Below, piece after piece: positions 11,105-21,466 of a DNA stretch of 64,000 nucleotides; positions within the stretch are counted from its first letter, which is position 1; every line of letters begins with the position of its first letter. A program made the translations under genes and the position numbers. Origin of the DNA: Leptodontidium sp. MPI-SDFR-AT-0119. Lineage: Eukaryota > Ascomycota > Leotiomycetes > Helotiales > Leptodontidiaceae. The notes under the pieces were generated by a model. That model did not search any database. It was not told the DNA's origin and saw only the letters and a program-made list of their open reading frames with translations. The stretch is from contig JAHLEZ010000001.1 of assembly GCA_020726505.1 (NCBI GenBank), positions 744,001 to 808,000 on the forward strand, given 5' to 3'.

Positions 11105-11572
11105 ATGGGATGGTTCGGAGGAGATTCTAACGAGGCCCAGGCCTTCGACGAGGTATTTAACCCAAAAGCTTGGGGGGGGGGTTTCTTCTCTCTTGAAATC
11201 ATTCTTGCTGACTTCCTTGCAGTACAGAAATACTCCAGATGAACACAAGGCGAAGATCTCGCATGAGCTGATCGGTGGTGCTGCCGCATACGAGGTAATT
11301 GCACACTCTGCAGTTTTCTTCTTTCCTTATAGCAAGGAAGGCACCAGCTAACTGAAACCAACCGTCCACAGGCCGCCAAGGCGTACGAGAAGCACTGCGC
11401 CGAGAATGGAAAGCCTGCGAGCCACGCAGAGGCCAAAGAGATCCTCGCTGGGTTGGCAGGAGCCTTCATCGATAGAGAGTTCGAGACTAGAGGTCTGAAC
11501 TTCGTTGACAGGGAGCGGGCCAAGCACGACGCTCACAAGCGACTCAACGAGCAGGTGGCTGGAGATTACTGA
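11105..11572 (+). CDS. cipC: CipC-family small cytosolic protein (DUF3759)
   Basis: Three exons, 11105-11152, 11223-11294 and 11372-11572, encode 106 residues. The whole protein follows the CipC pattern: N-terminal 'MGWFGGDSNEAQAF', central 'HKAKISHELIGGAAAYEAAK', then 'LAGAFIDREFETRGLNFVD' and a charged helical end. In Aspergillus, CipC is an abundant protein induced by concanamycin and other stresses and by hyphal growth; its molecular function is unknown. The length equals the family norm. Both introns sit at codon boundaries. The CT-rich tract upstream fits strong expression. Intron 1 contains a run of nine G. Confidence 0.93.
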
Positions 11573-11686
11573 GGGCTGTTTTTAGGAAATACATTGCAAA
11601 TCAAGTGAGAGCTTTGAGTCGCTCAATATCATTTAGATTGTTCTAGTGCAGAAGACCACTGTGCGCACATTCCCATGCTACATGAA

Positions 11687-14600
11687 TCAACCCCATGTTC
11701 CACCACCACCGCCTCTACCCTGACGTTTCTGTGAAGAAAGTCTCCAATCATCCTCAGCAGCAAATTTATTATACAATGGCTGGATCCTCTCAGCCTTCTT
11801 TCGCTTGCTCAATTTGTCCGTTGGTGCAACCTTGAAGAACGACGGGGCCGCCTCGACGAGCCACTTCGGTTCGATCGAAGTCGTGCAGTGCATGTACTCC
11901 TTGCTCGTCATGACAAGTGTGTGATAAATCACCCATTCCGCCTGCTTTCCAAAGAGAGCTGAGCTCGGATGGAGGTACACTGGAGTACCTTCAATGAGGG
12001 TCTTGTAGCCTTCCTGAGGGTCCTTCCGAGCTGAATTGCGGAAGAACCCGCTACATAACGCCTGCCTGACCTTCTGAGTGTTGCGACCGCACGAGACGAC
12101 CGAGTGCTTGTACCTCTCCATGATGCTGACGAGCTGATCACGAACATCCTTTGCGCGACGCATGGAACGGGCTTGGATGAAATTTTCGAAGCACCACGGA
12201 TTTGCAAATTTGTTCTGTTTCCAGCCGTTGTACACATTGAGCAGAGTGAGGTGATCACCATGAGGATCGTGGAATTTGGCCTTCTTCTGGTCGGCTTGTG
12301 ATTGCTTCTCTTTCGGGCGGTAGAAGACCGATGGCATCGATAACATTGCAACAATACTGAGAATCTCATCGGAGCATCCAAGGTCGACCGCTGCTATCAA
12401 AACCTTGGCGAGCGACGGTTCCATAGGGAAATCTGCCATCTTTCGGCCCAACCGGGTCAAGAGCCCTTCATCGTCCAAAGCAGACAATGCATACAGCTCT
12501 TCGAGGGCTGTCAACATGGTGTTTGTAGGAGGAGGATCCATGAAATCGAAATGCAACAGATCGTTGATTCCCATAGCCTTAAGCATGAGGATAGTATGTG
12601 ACAAGTTTTGTCGTTGAATTTCGGGAATAGAAGTCGGCAACATTTCTGACTGGAAAGCTGATTCCGTGTAGAGCCGAAAGCATTTTCCAGGACCTGTTCT
12701 TCCGGCACGACCAGCACGTTGTTTGGCTTGGGCCTGAGAAATCGGTGTGATGACAAGGGAGTCCATTCCAAGTTTGGGATCATAAGCGTTCTGTTTGACA
12801 AATCCTGGATCGATGACATAGTAGATGTGATCGATTGTGATAGATGTTTCAGCAATATTTGTGGCGATCACGACTTTCCTACTCCCAGGAGGAGCGGGGT
12901 CGAAGATTTTGCTTTGCATCTCACTTGGTAGTGCCGAGTAAACTGGAAGAATGATGAGTTCCGGGACGCTTGGCCCGAGGGCTTTCATACGCTCGAAAAG
13001 AATCTCGCAGCTGGTGTCAATCTCTTCCTGGCCAGTCAAGAAGAGGAGTATATCTCCAGGCGGTTCTGTCAGATGGATTTGCATAACAGTCACGAGAGCT
13101 GCGTCGAGATAATCGGACTCTGGCTCCCGTGAATACATAACCTCGACGGGGAAAGTACGGCCCGGAATCGAGAAGATGGGACACTCGTTAAAATAGGCCG
13201 AGAACTTGTCAGCATCAAGAGTCGCAGAGGTGACGATAACCTTAAGATCTGGGCGCCGCTTGATAGTCTTCTTCAGCAATGCGAAGAGAACGTCCGTGGA
13301 TATCGTACGCTCGTGGGCTTCGTCTAGCATAATAACAGAGTATCTTTTGATGTCGGGATCCATTAGAATCTCCCGTTGCAACATACCGTCAGTCATGTAC
13401 TTGATTTTTGTTGCAGGAGTTGTACAATCCTCGAATCGAATTGTATATCCAACCTCTTGACCAAGTTCGCACCCAACTTCCTCCGCAACACGCTTTGCGA
13501 CTGACATGGCAGCGACACGGCGGGGTTGGGTACATCCGATCATGCCATTATTAGCAAATCCAGCCTCCGCCAGATATTGAGTCAACTGCGTTGTTTTTCC
13601 GGATCCAGTGTCACCAACAACGATCAGTAACTGGTTCGCATGCACAGCTTTGATCAGCTCCGATCTAAACCTATAAACGGGAAGAGACTCTCGCTGTTGC
13701 TTGATGGTCATGTCCGTTCGTCGCCCGAAAGACTGGTCTTTGCTTTGTGTTGCTTTCTTCCATTCGGGTATCGTCTCGTTTGCTGGATTGGCTTTGATGC
13801 TCCGGAGATCGCTGGCAAATTTCTTTTCGTCCGGGTCTGCCATGGGGTCATGCCACTGGGCCGATAAATCAACCTTGGAACCTTCCTCGGCTGCCTTGTC
13901 CTGGGCTTCTTGCGACCTCAATTCCTTGCGGTCCTTCGCCAAGGTAGCTCCAGCCATAGCTGCACGATTCATAGAACCATCTGGGGCTTTGACGACTCGA
14001 ATGGGAGATAGCTCCAATGACTGTTTGGTCTGGCCAGCAAGAAATGGCGGCTCCTCTTCTCGGAGTTCAATATCCACGTCCTCCTCTAACTCCATCTCAC
14101 CCTCGCCGTTGAGGGTAGCGTTGTAGTCTTCGTCGAGATCTGGATAATCCGATGCCTTGACCACGCCAGAAGCGATCAGTTGACGAATCTCCCACCGCTC
14201 GGGGGAGGTCATCCTCTTCTTCGTTCTTCGGGAATTGTTCTTCATATCACCCTCAAAGACAAGCACTTTGTCGTCTATGAGGCCATACTCGTCCTTGACA
14301 CCTCCAAGTTGTTCCATGTTGGCACCGGATTGTATTCTGGCCTGTGGAGCCAGATCTCTTCCAGTCTCCTGGTCTACATCCTTCATTGATAGCCCAATCC
14401 TGGAGCCTTCTATTTTGATGACCTTGACCTTCACTGGCTGGCCCCTGGTGACAAGATCGGATGGATGATTGACGCGTTGACCTTCTGCTAAAGCTGACAC
14501 ATGGACAAGCCCGTCGACCTTTCCTTTCACCCCATGAATGTTAACAAATGCGCCAAAATCCTTAACTCCTGTAACATGGCCATCGTAGACCTTGAACGCT

Positions 14601-15304
14601 ATTGGCACATCGTCGATTTCAGGTGTTGGTGGCCGTCTGAATGGGTCGTCTTCACCCCTTCTACGCCGGCTACTCTTGTGGCCATTTTTTGAGCGACCGT
14701 ATTCATCTTCTTCCCCATGCCCGTTCTTCCTTCGCCTTCTCTCTTCTACGGATCGTGAGCGTGATCTGTATTTGTCCTTCCGGCTTCTACCTCTGTCGTA
14801 ATGATCGTCGGGGCTTCGACTTCGTTTCCGACTGGACTGGGTAGGCTTCTCAGTTCTTGCCTTACTCTCCAGACCTGCCAATAAAGCCAGTGTATCGTCG
14901 ATTGCATCCGTTCCGGGATTCGCACCAACATTTGCAGTTTCCTCTCGCGCGCTATCTTGCCATGGTATATCCATGTCAGGCATCGCAAGGCCCTTGAAGA
15001 CCTTGGTCTTCTCTTCAAGTTTCCGCGACCCATTCGTTGTTTGTTCCCCGCCCATCGCCTTCATGCCCTTGAATTTTGGATGCATAGTCCGCACCAGGCG
15101 ATCCACGCTCTCAATCAGACTTTGCGGGAAGTCAGCCCCCATAGCATCCAGCTTCGACTGGAACTCCTCGAGGGACTTGCATTGTGAATGCTGTGCGATG
15201 ATGAATTCGGCCAGTGTTTTGTCGCTGATCCCCAGATGGTTCTGCAGCTCCGAGGTCACCCTGGAGACTAAGGAGAGAAGCTCAAGGGATTCAAGGTCGT
15301 CCAT
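11687..15304 (-). CDS. PRP22: DEAH-box pre-mRNA-splicing ATPase Prp22 (DHX8)
   Basis: An uninterrupted 1205-codon gene. Prp22 releases mature mRNA from the spliceosome and proofreads exon ligation in the nucleus. Visible in order: an N-terminal helical region, an RS/RD-rich linker, an S1 RNA-binding domain (about residues 235-305), the helicase core with Walker A GDTGSGKTTQ (about 563), DEAH (about 660), SAT, 'TNIAETSITI' and 'QRAGRAGRTGPGKCFRLY' (about 860), then the HA2/OB C-terminal domains and a glycine-rich tail. The frame is open 30 codons further upstream to 15394, but the known family N-terminus (a short M-x-DLESLE start) matches the Met at 15304, which I therefore prefer. The lack of introns is unusual beside its intron-rich neighbours, though it is common for long exons of this family. 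Confidence 0.95.
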   Translation of the reverse strand: MDDLESLELLSLVSRVTSELQNHLGISDKTLAEFIIAQHSQCKSLEEFQSKLDAMGADFPQSLIESVDRLVRTMHPKFKGMKAMGGEQTTNGSRKLEEKTKVFKGLAMPDMDIPWQDSAREETANVGANPGTDAIDDTLALLAGLESKARTEKPTQSSRKRSRSPDDHYDRGRSRKDKYRSRSRSVEERRRRKNGHGEEDEYGRSKNGHKSSRRRRGEDDPFRRPPTPEIDDVPIAFKVYDGHVTGVKDFGAFVNIHGVKGKVDGLVHVSALAEGQRVNHPSDLVTRGQPVKVKVIKIEGSRIGLSMKDVDQETGRDLAPQARIQSGANMEQLGGVKDEYGLIDDKVLVFEGDMKNNSRRTKKRMTSPERWEIRQLIASGVVKASDYPDLDEDYNATLNGEGEMELEEDVDIELREEEPPFLAGQTKQSLELSPIRVVKAPDGSMNRAAMAGATLAKDRKELRSQEAQDKAAEEGSKVDLSAQWHDPMADPDEKKFASDLRSIKANPANETIPEWKKATQSKDQSFGRRTDMTIKQQRESLPVYRFRSELIKAVHANQLLIVVGDTGSGKTTQLTQYLAEAGFANNGMIGCTQPRRVAAMSVAKRVAEEVGCELGQEVGYTIRFEDCTTPATKIKYMTDGMLQREILMDPDIKRYSVIMLDEAHERTISTDVLFALLKKTIKRRPDLKVIVTSATLDADKFSAYFNECPIFSIPGRTFPVEVMYSREPESDYLDAALVTVMQIHLTEPPGDILLFLTGQEEIDTSCEILFERMKALGPSVPELIILPVYSALPSEMQSKIFDPAPPGSRKVVIATNIAETSITIDHIYYVIDPGFVKQNAYDPKLGMDSLVITPISQAQAKQRAGRAGRTGPGKCFRLYTESAFQSEMLPTSIPEIQRQNLSHTILMLKAMGINDLLHFDFMDPPPTNTMLTALEELYALSALDDEGLLTRLGRKMADFPMEPSLAKVLIAAVDLGCSDEILSIVAMLSMPSVFYRPKEKQSQADQKKAKFHDPHGDHLTLLNVYNGWKQNKFANPWCFENFIQARSMRRAKDVRDQLVSIMERYKHSVVSCGRNTQKVRQALCSGFFRNSARKDPQEGYKTLIEGTPVYLHPSSALFGKQAEWVIYHTLVMTSKEYMHCTTSIEPKWLVEAAPSFFKVAPTDKLSKRKKAERIQPLYNKFAAEDDWRLSSQKRQGRGGGGGTWG

Positions 15305-15660
15305 TTTCGTCGGGGGTGCGTCTACAACGACGGCTTGTATGTTGGTGGATGGGAGCCTCGTTGTTGGAGGCGACAGGCTATCAAACTCGGACACAGAGCC
15401 TCACACCTGAGCCAGCCTCCCAGCCTAAGATAAATTTAAGGTTTTGAGCTTGCATCGGGATAAATTCGGCTAAACTGCACAGAACGGAATTCTACTTAGT
15501 TGATGGCTGGGCTGGAGAGAGGGCCGATTCAACTCCAACCCAACTTATTCAATCCTCGAACTCGAACCCAAATTGTTGTTACCGATACTATTCGACTGAT
15601 GTGGCATTGAATCTATTATGCGAAAATCCATGTGCATGTGATATTGGCGCTGGGAGATTG

Positions 15661-15662
<2 letters not shown>

Positions 15663-15700
<38 letters not shown>
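15663..15700. repeat. uninterrupted run of 38 G
   Basis: A pure G homopolymer (C on the other strand) lies about 360 bases upstream of the PRP22 start and 330 bases beyond the end of the next gene. It is longer than any other homopolymer in the window. Its exact length is unlikely to be reliable in an assembly. It creates spurious poly-Gly and poly-Pro ORFs. Confidence 0.9.
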
Positions 15701-15701
<1 letters not shown>

Positions 15702-16029
15702 GGTACGCAGCCCGTTATTCGGTTGGGCGTCCACAAAGTTAAAGTCGTTGTTCCATCACTTGATTATGATATGCTCTTGTTTGTATTCGCTTGCTACTGC
15801 TACTCATTCCATGTTCCGAATCGTACATATCAGGTATTCCTCCTTTGCTTCTTCGAAATTGGGATCCCTACCCTTCACGAACACAACATTCCAGCCATTC
15901 GGCACAGACCAAAGAAACCTAAGCCTTTGTGCCACGCAGGATAGTTTCCAATTTGATTTAACCACGGCTGGGCTCCAACGCTCAGAATAGCCTGAATCCC
16001 ACATCAAAATTACGCTGTGGTGATAGAAT

Positions 16030-16689
16030 TTACAGGAGGAGTGGGGCTAGCAAGACCACTCCGATCGTGATCAGTAGAGAAACACGCTGCGAAGTAGGCG
16101 CCACAGCATCACCAGTGAATATCGGAGGCGTCGGTACTGTTGTATTGCCTTGCTGAGGAGGAGCTGTGGTAGAAGGTACGACCCTGGACGACGTTTCTGG
16201 AACCAGGGATGTAACTGGCTGTGGTGTTGGAACTATGACTGGGACAGTACTCGAGGCCACACTCTCCGTGCTTGGCTGAGGAATGATTGTCTTGAAGCTA
16301 CTGTTAGCCTACAACAACCTTACCATAGAATGGAGACTCGGCCTAGAACTTACATAGCTTGGAGGAGTATTCGCTGTGGTCGGCAGTGGGTATTGGGGTG
16401 TATCACTGTAGGTAATTGTCTTGTGGTCTTTGCCAGGATTTGTCCCGTGGGTCTTGGGAATGTGATGAGTTTGGTAGGATTTCGGGGCATGCGTCTTTGT
16501 CCAGCCGATGTCCTTAGACTTATGATAGCCGTATTTGTCGTCGTCGTCGTCATGATCCCAATTCCATCCATGTTTGCCATCCTTATCGTACGAAGGCCAT
16601 CCATTGCTCCCTTCATCGTACGAGGGCCCAAATGTAGCACATACGGAGGAGAGAAAAACTGCCGTTACAGCAAAGAGAATGAAACGCAT
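16030..16689 (-). CDS. secreted GPI-anchored Ser/Thr/Pro-rich protein
   Basis: Two exons, 16354-16689 and 16030-16290, encode 198 residues. Residues 1-18 (MRFILFAVTAVFLSSVCA) form a signal peptide. Then comes an unusual Trp/Tyr/His/Asp-rich patch (about residues 25-60) with 'WNWDHDDDDDKYGYHKS', a His/Lys/Thr stretch, a Ser/Thr/Pro-rich stalk likely to be O-glycosylated, and a hydrophobic end 'VSLLITIGVVLLAPLLL' after small residues, typical of a GPI-anchor signal. It should sit at the plasma membrane or in the cell wall. No enzyme domain is visible. The acidic/His patch might bind metal ions, but that is inference. Confidence 0.75.
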
Positions 16690-18490
16690 GACGAATTAAA
16701 AATATAGGTGGTGAGAGGGTGGGAGTACTAAATGGCAGACAGACTGAACCAAAATGAATGTTCAACGCAGCTTTTAAAAGAGTGGAAGCTGGATGTTGGC
16801 GATATAACAAAGCAGACCGAAAACGAGGGTCACTCTGGGAAAGGTTATGAGCAAACTTTGAGAGGTATCTGTTCATATTATATGGTCTGCCATTTTCTTT
16901 GAGACGTGGTTCGTTACAGAACTATTGCATAACTCGTTGACTGGCTTGTATAACTGGAAACTCCCACCGGACCCTCGCAGGACATTTTGAACAAATTGGG
17001 GCGCAGCTTGCAAACATGACACAAGAAAGAACTCTGGTAACTATGGTGGCATAATTGGATGAGGGACCGGGGCTGAGCTGCTTTCTCTTTGCAAAGTACT
17101 GACCTAAAAAGATCATTTGCAACGAGGCATGTTTGACTCGGCACACAGAACAGGGTATTCCTGGCAAACTTTCAGATGGCTAGAAGTTTCGGTAAGCCGA
17201 ATACGGATCGATAGATCAGCAACAATGATCGCAACATCTGCATCAAAAGCACCAAATACCATGTACACGCTCGTCTGATATCGTTCAAGCAAGGGGGCGT
17301 TGAGGCTCTTGGTTTCCTTCACCACTCAGAGCCATTCGTGATTATTGTTGTTTTATCAAGTGGACCACGAAGCTGGGTAAGAGAAAGGCAATTAACTCCT
17401 AGTATTTTCAAGGACATCTTGACACCCTGTGCGATTGGAGAGTTGATTGAAAGTGCTGTATCTCTCGCTCCTTTGCCAAGATGGCCTCAATGCGCCGCAG
17501 GATTTGAAGAAGACTTGAATAGTCGACCTCTTAATGGGTTCTCTCTAGAGGAGGGTTTCTACTCACTGATGTCATAGGACCGATCTCCTGAGGTGGTGAG
17601 GCCAAACATCCCGAGCCTCGGATACATGTCAACTCGAAACAGAGTATCCTAACCAGACCATCATCATGCCATTAAAATAGAAGCGTTAGGGAGTAAGCTA
17701 ACCAATTATAAGATCGAGCTAGCTTTTCGAGATTGCCAAGAAGCCTTGCAGCACTGCATAACAGTGCACCACCTCCATTAAACCGCTGCCTCTAGCCCCT
17801 GGGTAACCATAGAGCTGCCTAGTGGTAAGCTTTGTTGACATGCTCTTCCCTCAAAGCCCACAAATCAAACTGGCGACATGGAGATCTAGCACATCCTTGG
17901 TTGCCTGCACAAATATAGTTTCGATGCAGCCATTACACGGAGAAATTCAGACAAAGTGGGCCGTAACAAAAAGGCTGGATATAGGATATGGCTGAACAGA
18001 TGTAGCGTTGCATGTTGCTGTGTATCATTCCCAATAAGAGCTCAAGGGGAAACGTAAAATGAGGAGCTCACAGAGAGCATCGATTTCTCACAAACCCCTA
18101 TCAATCGATCTGTCAGACCAGCTGCCGGTCCAGGGAAGTGTTGCTCATTCTTCAAAAGCCACTATCGAAGGAAACATTCGAGAACAACAATTGTTGACGA
18201 TGTAACCTACAACCCCCAAAGTTTAACAGGAGCAGGCTTCTATATTTCGCTTGAAAGTTGCGCCTTGAGCCCAAAAATGGCAAAACTCTGGATGCATCAA
18301 AAGGATCAAGTGTAGTCCACAAAGAGAGTATGCGATTGAATGAAAGAGAAAACTGCATGAAAGTACGTGGCTTGGAGAGGCGGTGATTCGCACCTGTGGC
18401 CTGGATGTGTTGCCAGACACGCAACTGTGCTGTGTGGCCGAAATCTTGATATAAACGCCTCGAACAACATATGTACAGCTTGCCAACCCA
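16690..18490. other. intergenic, no gene recognised
   Basis: About 1.8 kb between the starts/ends of two minus-strand genes. ORFs of 75-90 codons occur on both strands (for example 17338-17577 plus) but have no motif, no splice context and no family resemblance. The part next to 16689 presumably holds the promoter of the GPI-anchored protein. Confidence 0.4.
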
Positions 18491-19233
18491 TCACTTCGTC
18501 CGGATGTGCTTCAACTTCTTATCAGACCACAGGAAGTTGTTGGCATAGGCCTTCGGGGCGATTTTGCGAACATTCGGTTCCTGTACGAAGTATTCGTAGC
18601 CCTGCTTCTCAGCAAACCTGATCGCATCCTCCCTTGACTTGAAGTTCAGGTGTGTTCCTTGCATGAAATCTGCCGATGATTGCCACCCCATCAATGGGTT
18701 CTCCCACCGATGCCCCTTTGAAAGAATATCCCAATCCATGCGCCAATGGTGCCCATGCCAGTCTCCAGATTGTGTTGCGGGCTTGGTTGAACGGTAGATA
18801 CTAATGAGAGTTAGAGCATGCGCAATGCTGGGGGGAGGATGCATACCGAACTGTTCTTGCTTCAAGCTCAATTGGTGCCCCCGAGAGAACAGCAGCTGGA
18901 AGAACATCGCCAGGCTCACTGCCATTCATGACTCGTTTTGGAACTGGGGAGAATTGCCTGGGAAGATCAGCCACAGCCCAATAGCTAGCCATCTGTGGGG
19001 GGATCATACGAGGAAGCTTGGTCAACCTCGGCGGTATATTCTGGTTGGTTTTTTCTGGCCTTGACTTCATCAAGCTCTACTGTGTTGTTTGTCCCGGACG
19101 GAGTGGAAGATGTGAGGGGGGTCCCTAAAGCTGTCTGGCTTTCAAAGCGCACAGTGCCAGGAGCCGATCTTCGGGCACATGGTGCACCTGCTCTGAGCAG
19201 GCGGCCTGCGATCGAGGGTCGTAGGAGCGACAT
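18491..19233 (-). CDS. NDUFS4: mitochondrial complex I subunit NDUFS4 (18-21 kDa)
   Basis: Three exons, 19010-19233, 18847-18957 and 18491-18800, encode 214 residues. The protein is an accessory subunit of NADH:ubiquinone oxidoreductase in the mitochondrial inner membrane, next to the NADH-oxidising module; it is needed for assembly and stability. The first about 30 residues are Arg/Ala/Ser-rich without acids, a mitochondrial presequence. The conserved core includes 'TQSGDWHGHHWRMDWD', 'RWENPLMGWQSSADFM' and the C-terminal 'KQGYEYFVQEPN', all close to the fungal 21-kDa subunit. The first intron (52 nt) is exposed because the frame otherwise hits a stop; splicing joins 'QASS' to 'QFSPVPKRV'. 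It is transcribed divergently from ATP17. Confidence 0.95.
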
Positions 19234-19559
19234 AGTACGTTGTCTGCGACGTAGTGTATGCTTGCCGTCTCAATGAAAATGGCAATCTACCTAGGTAGGT
19301 ACTTGGAGAGGGAGGAGGTCAATTGAGTTGAGCATAGATTAGTCAGCTTCGCGCTAGAGGCAGGGGCAGGAGCTTTCGGGATCTCAACTCACTCAACTCG
19401 ACTTCAAAGCCTTTCGGACGATTTGAATCGCACGCCTCGCCCTCCGAATTTCATCAAGACACTCCACTGAGGTGAGAATTCCCGGAAGAACAGCCAGCGA
19501 AACGCTATGCCAGGCCTTTTCCTACCATTGGGGCTAATTTTGGGCCCCCAGACATCAAG
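19234..19559. promoter_or_regulatory. shared promoter region of NDUFS4 and ATP17
   Basis: Only 326 bases separate the start codons of two divergently transcribed genes for mitochondrial oxidative phosphorylation. The interval contains the palindromic tract CTACCTAGGTAGGT (about 19288-19301) nearer to NDUFS4 and an ACTCAACTC repeat region near 19390. Coordinated expression from a bidirectional promoter is an inference from the arrangement. Confidence 0.55.
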
Positions 19560-20148
19560 ATGAGCTTCATTACTCGCAGAGCCCTTTCGACCCTCATTCC
19601 ACCAAAGGTATGTTCAATAGTTGATAGGATTACACAAATAGGTGCTAACGGCACTCACAGGTGGCATCCCCTACCGTGAGTTCTTCACCACTCCCTGCCA
19701 ATGTCAATTGAGAGGCCTACCGAATCGCCCCAGAAGCACGATCGGATGAGGATACTCTGACCACGGACATCACTCATATTTATTAGGGCCTAGGTGCTGC
19801 TCAAGATGCCGCACGTATGCAGCGAGTAGTTAGCTTCTACGAGAAGCTCCCTCGTGGCGCTGCCCCAGAGGTCAAGCCGAAGGGTCTCCTCGGCAGATAC
19901 CAAGCAAAGCATTTTGGAAAGAACCCATCTGGCACACGTATGTTCATACCGCCATAGCGATAGAGATAGAGCTTCGATTGAGGTGCTGATACACAACTAG
20001 CCATCATCCACGCTATTGTCTTCTTGGTTGGCATCGGCTACGCGCAGAACTACTACTTCCATCTTCGTATATACACCCAGCTTCTTCGCTCCACAGAGGA
20101 ATATGCTTATCACTTTGATTAGGACACCACAAGAATAACGCCCACTAG
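19560..20148 (+). CDS. ATP17: mitochondrial F1Fo-ATP synthase subunit f
   Basis: Five exons (19560-19607, 19661-19675, 19787-19937, 20001-20066, 20123-20148) encode 101 residues. Subunit f is part of the membrane-embedded Fo sector and helps to form the dimer. The protein has a short basic N-terminus (MSFITRRALSTLIPPK), the family core 'MQRVVSFYEKLPRGAAPE' and 'GLLGRYQAKHFGKNPSGT', one transmembrane helix 'IHAIVFLVGIGYAQNYYF' and a short His-rich tail. Length matches fungal orthologues. Exon 2 has only 15 bases and exon 5 only 26, so automatic gene finders could easily mis-model this gene. Confidence 0.92.
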
Positions 20149-21466
20149 ATAGAGGAACACTGGAGCTGGGTAGGATGGTGGCTTGTTAGACTACGGACAA
20201 TGTAAATAAACACGGAAATACCAAGTCAATTCTCGGATCAATGTCGAAGCCACGAGGCCCCGTGAAATTGGTTGGTTGAGGCACAGATTGAAGAAGACCA
20301 AAGAGGCCGGGAAACGATTCGAAAAGCTTCTGACTCTGACCGGTTACTAGTAGTAACACTTCATGCCATGTGGCAACTGGAGAATGCGCCAGGATCAACT
20401 TACCAAGGTTTCATTGAATCACATCGGAGTTGGAAGCTCCATACTTGCGTTGTTACGCAAATGACATACGTAGGTCAGGAATAGTGCCCAGCTGGTGCAA
20501 TTCTCAATGAACGCTGGAGGGGTATCTTCTGAAGCAACGAAAGCGGGTTTTGTTACAAGCAGTTGAACCAGCAAGCCCGTAATATCAGCTAGATTGACTT
20601 TCTACAGCCAGGAGTGACGGACCGATATGACAAGCACGACTTGTTCCGACTTTAGGAGACAAGGTACTAGACTTCTGTGAGCAAAGCTACATTCCTAGGT
20701 TTTTTCAGCGCTATATGGCTCTCTCTCTCTATATTTATATATCGAGAGCGAGGAGCTTCATACTGACTATAACGTAAACCCGATCCCTGGCTACCTACCT
20801 ACCCACCTGCTACATACTACGTACCTAGGTAGGTGGACCGGTGCTCGTGACTTGCAAGATGGTGGGCGAGTGTGGCTTCGAAGGCTGTCTGTGAGGTGAA
20901 CGCTTCATGGGAAGCTCCAGCCAGGTATAGTAAGGAAGGAGAGATGCATGGACTAAAGAGGAAATGAATTAATTGAAACCGAACTGCAGTGAATTTTACT
21001 TTTGCCTTCACAGCGTTTTCCAATCACAATTAAAATTGCGACGATACCTAAAGGTGAACTCTACCAAGTCATCTCTGCGTTGGAAGCGAAGGAAAGCTCA
21101 GGTGCTCGGTCTCACAGCCTCGAGCCTCGAGGCGCTAAGAGTTCGCGCAGTGCAGTGCAGTGCAGCGCAGCTGTTGAAAGAATCGACACCTCTCTCCATA
21201 CCGCAACACCACCCGCGACCACCACCATCGCAAATCGCGACACCGCGCACTTCCTCGACCCCCCTCTCCATCACAAAGGAGCCATTCGATCTATCTACCT
21301 CTACTTCCAAGCAGCCCTGACCTCCGTCGGCTCTTACTTCTTCTTTTCCTGCCTCCTACGCCTAACCTACCCCTGCTCTCGCCTTACCCCGTCTCATCAT
21401 CGAAATCAAGCGCGAGTCGAACAACGTATGCTCTCTGTCAACCCACGCAAACAACTTTGAAGACGT
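20149..21466. other. intergenic region and probable long 5' leader
   Basis: No gene is recognised. TACCTAGGTAGGT occurs at 20821-20832 next to a run of CTACCTAC units, and CT dinucleotides are found near 20718. From about 21170 the sequence is C-rich with many CACC/CGACC runs, typical of a fungal 5' leader. A 152-codon frame (21002-21460) ends only six bases before the next start codon; its composition is that of leader DNA, but it could act as an upstream ORF. Confidence 0.4.

Noticed and set aside
11929..15187. many ORFs on both strands within PRP22
   Set aside because: All are shadows of the long PRP22 frame, which covers every helicase motif without interruption.
15545..15990. ORFs with poly-Pro or poly-Gly across the G tract
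   Set aside because: Their length comes from the homopolymer, which lacks stops; there is no other protein-like content.
17338..17577. 79-codon plus-strand ORF between the GPI-anchored protein and NDUFS4
   Set aside because: No family resemblance, signal peptide or splice context; chance length for this gap.
21002..21460. 152-codon ORF just before the RGG protein
   Set aside because: Composition is that of C-rich leader DNA, with no motif; kept only as a possible upstream ORF in the region note.
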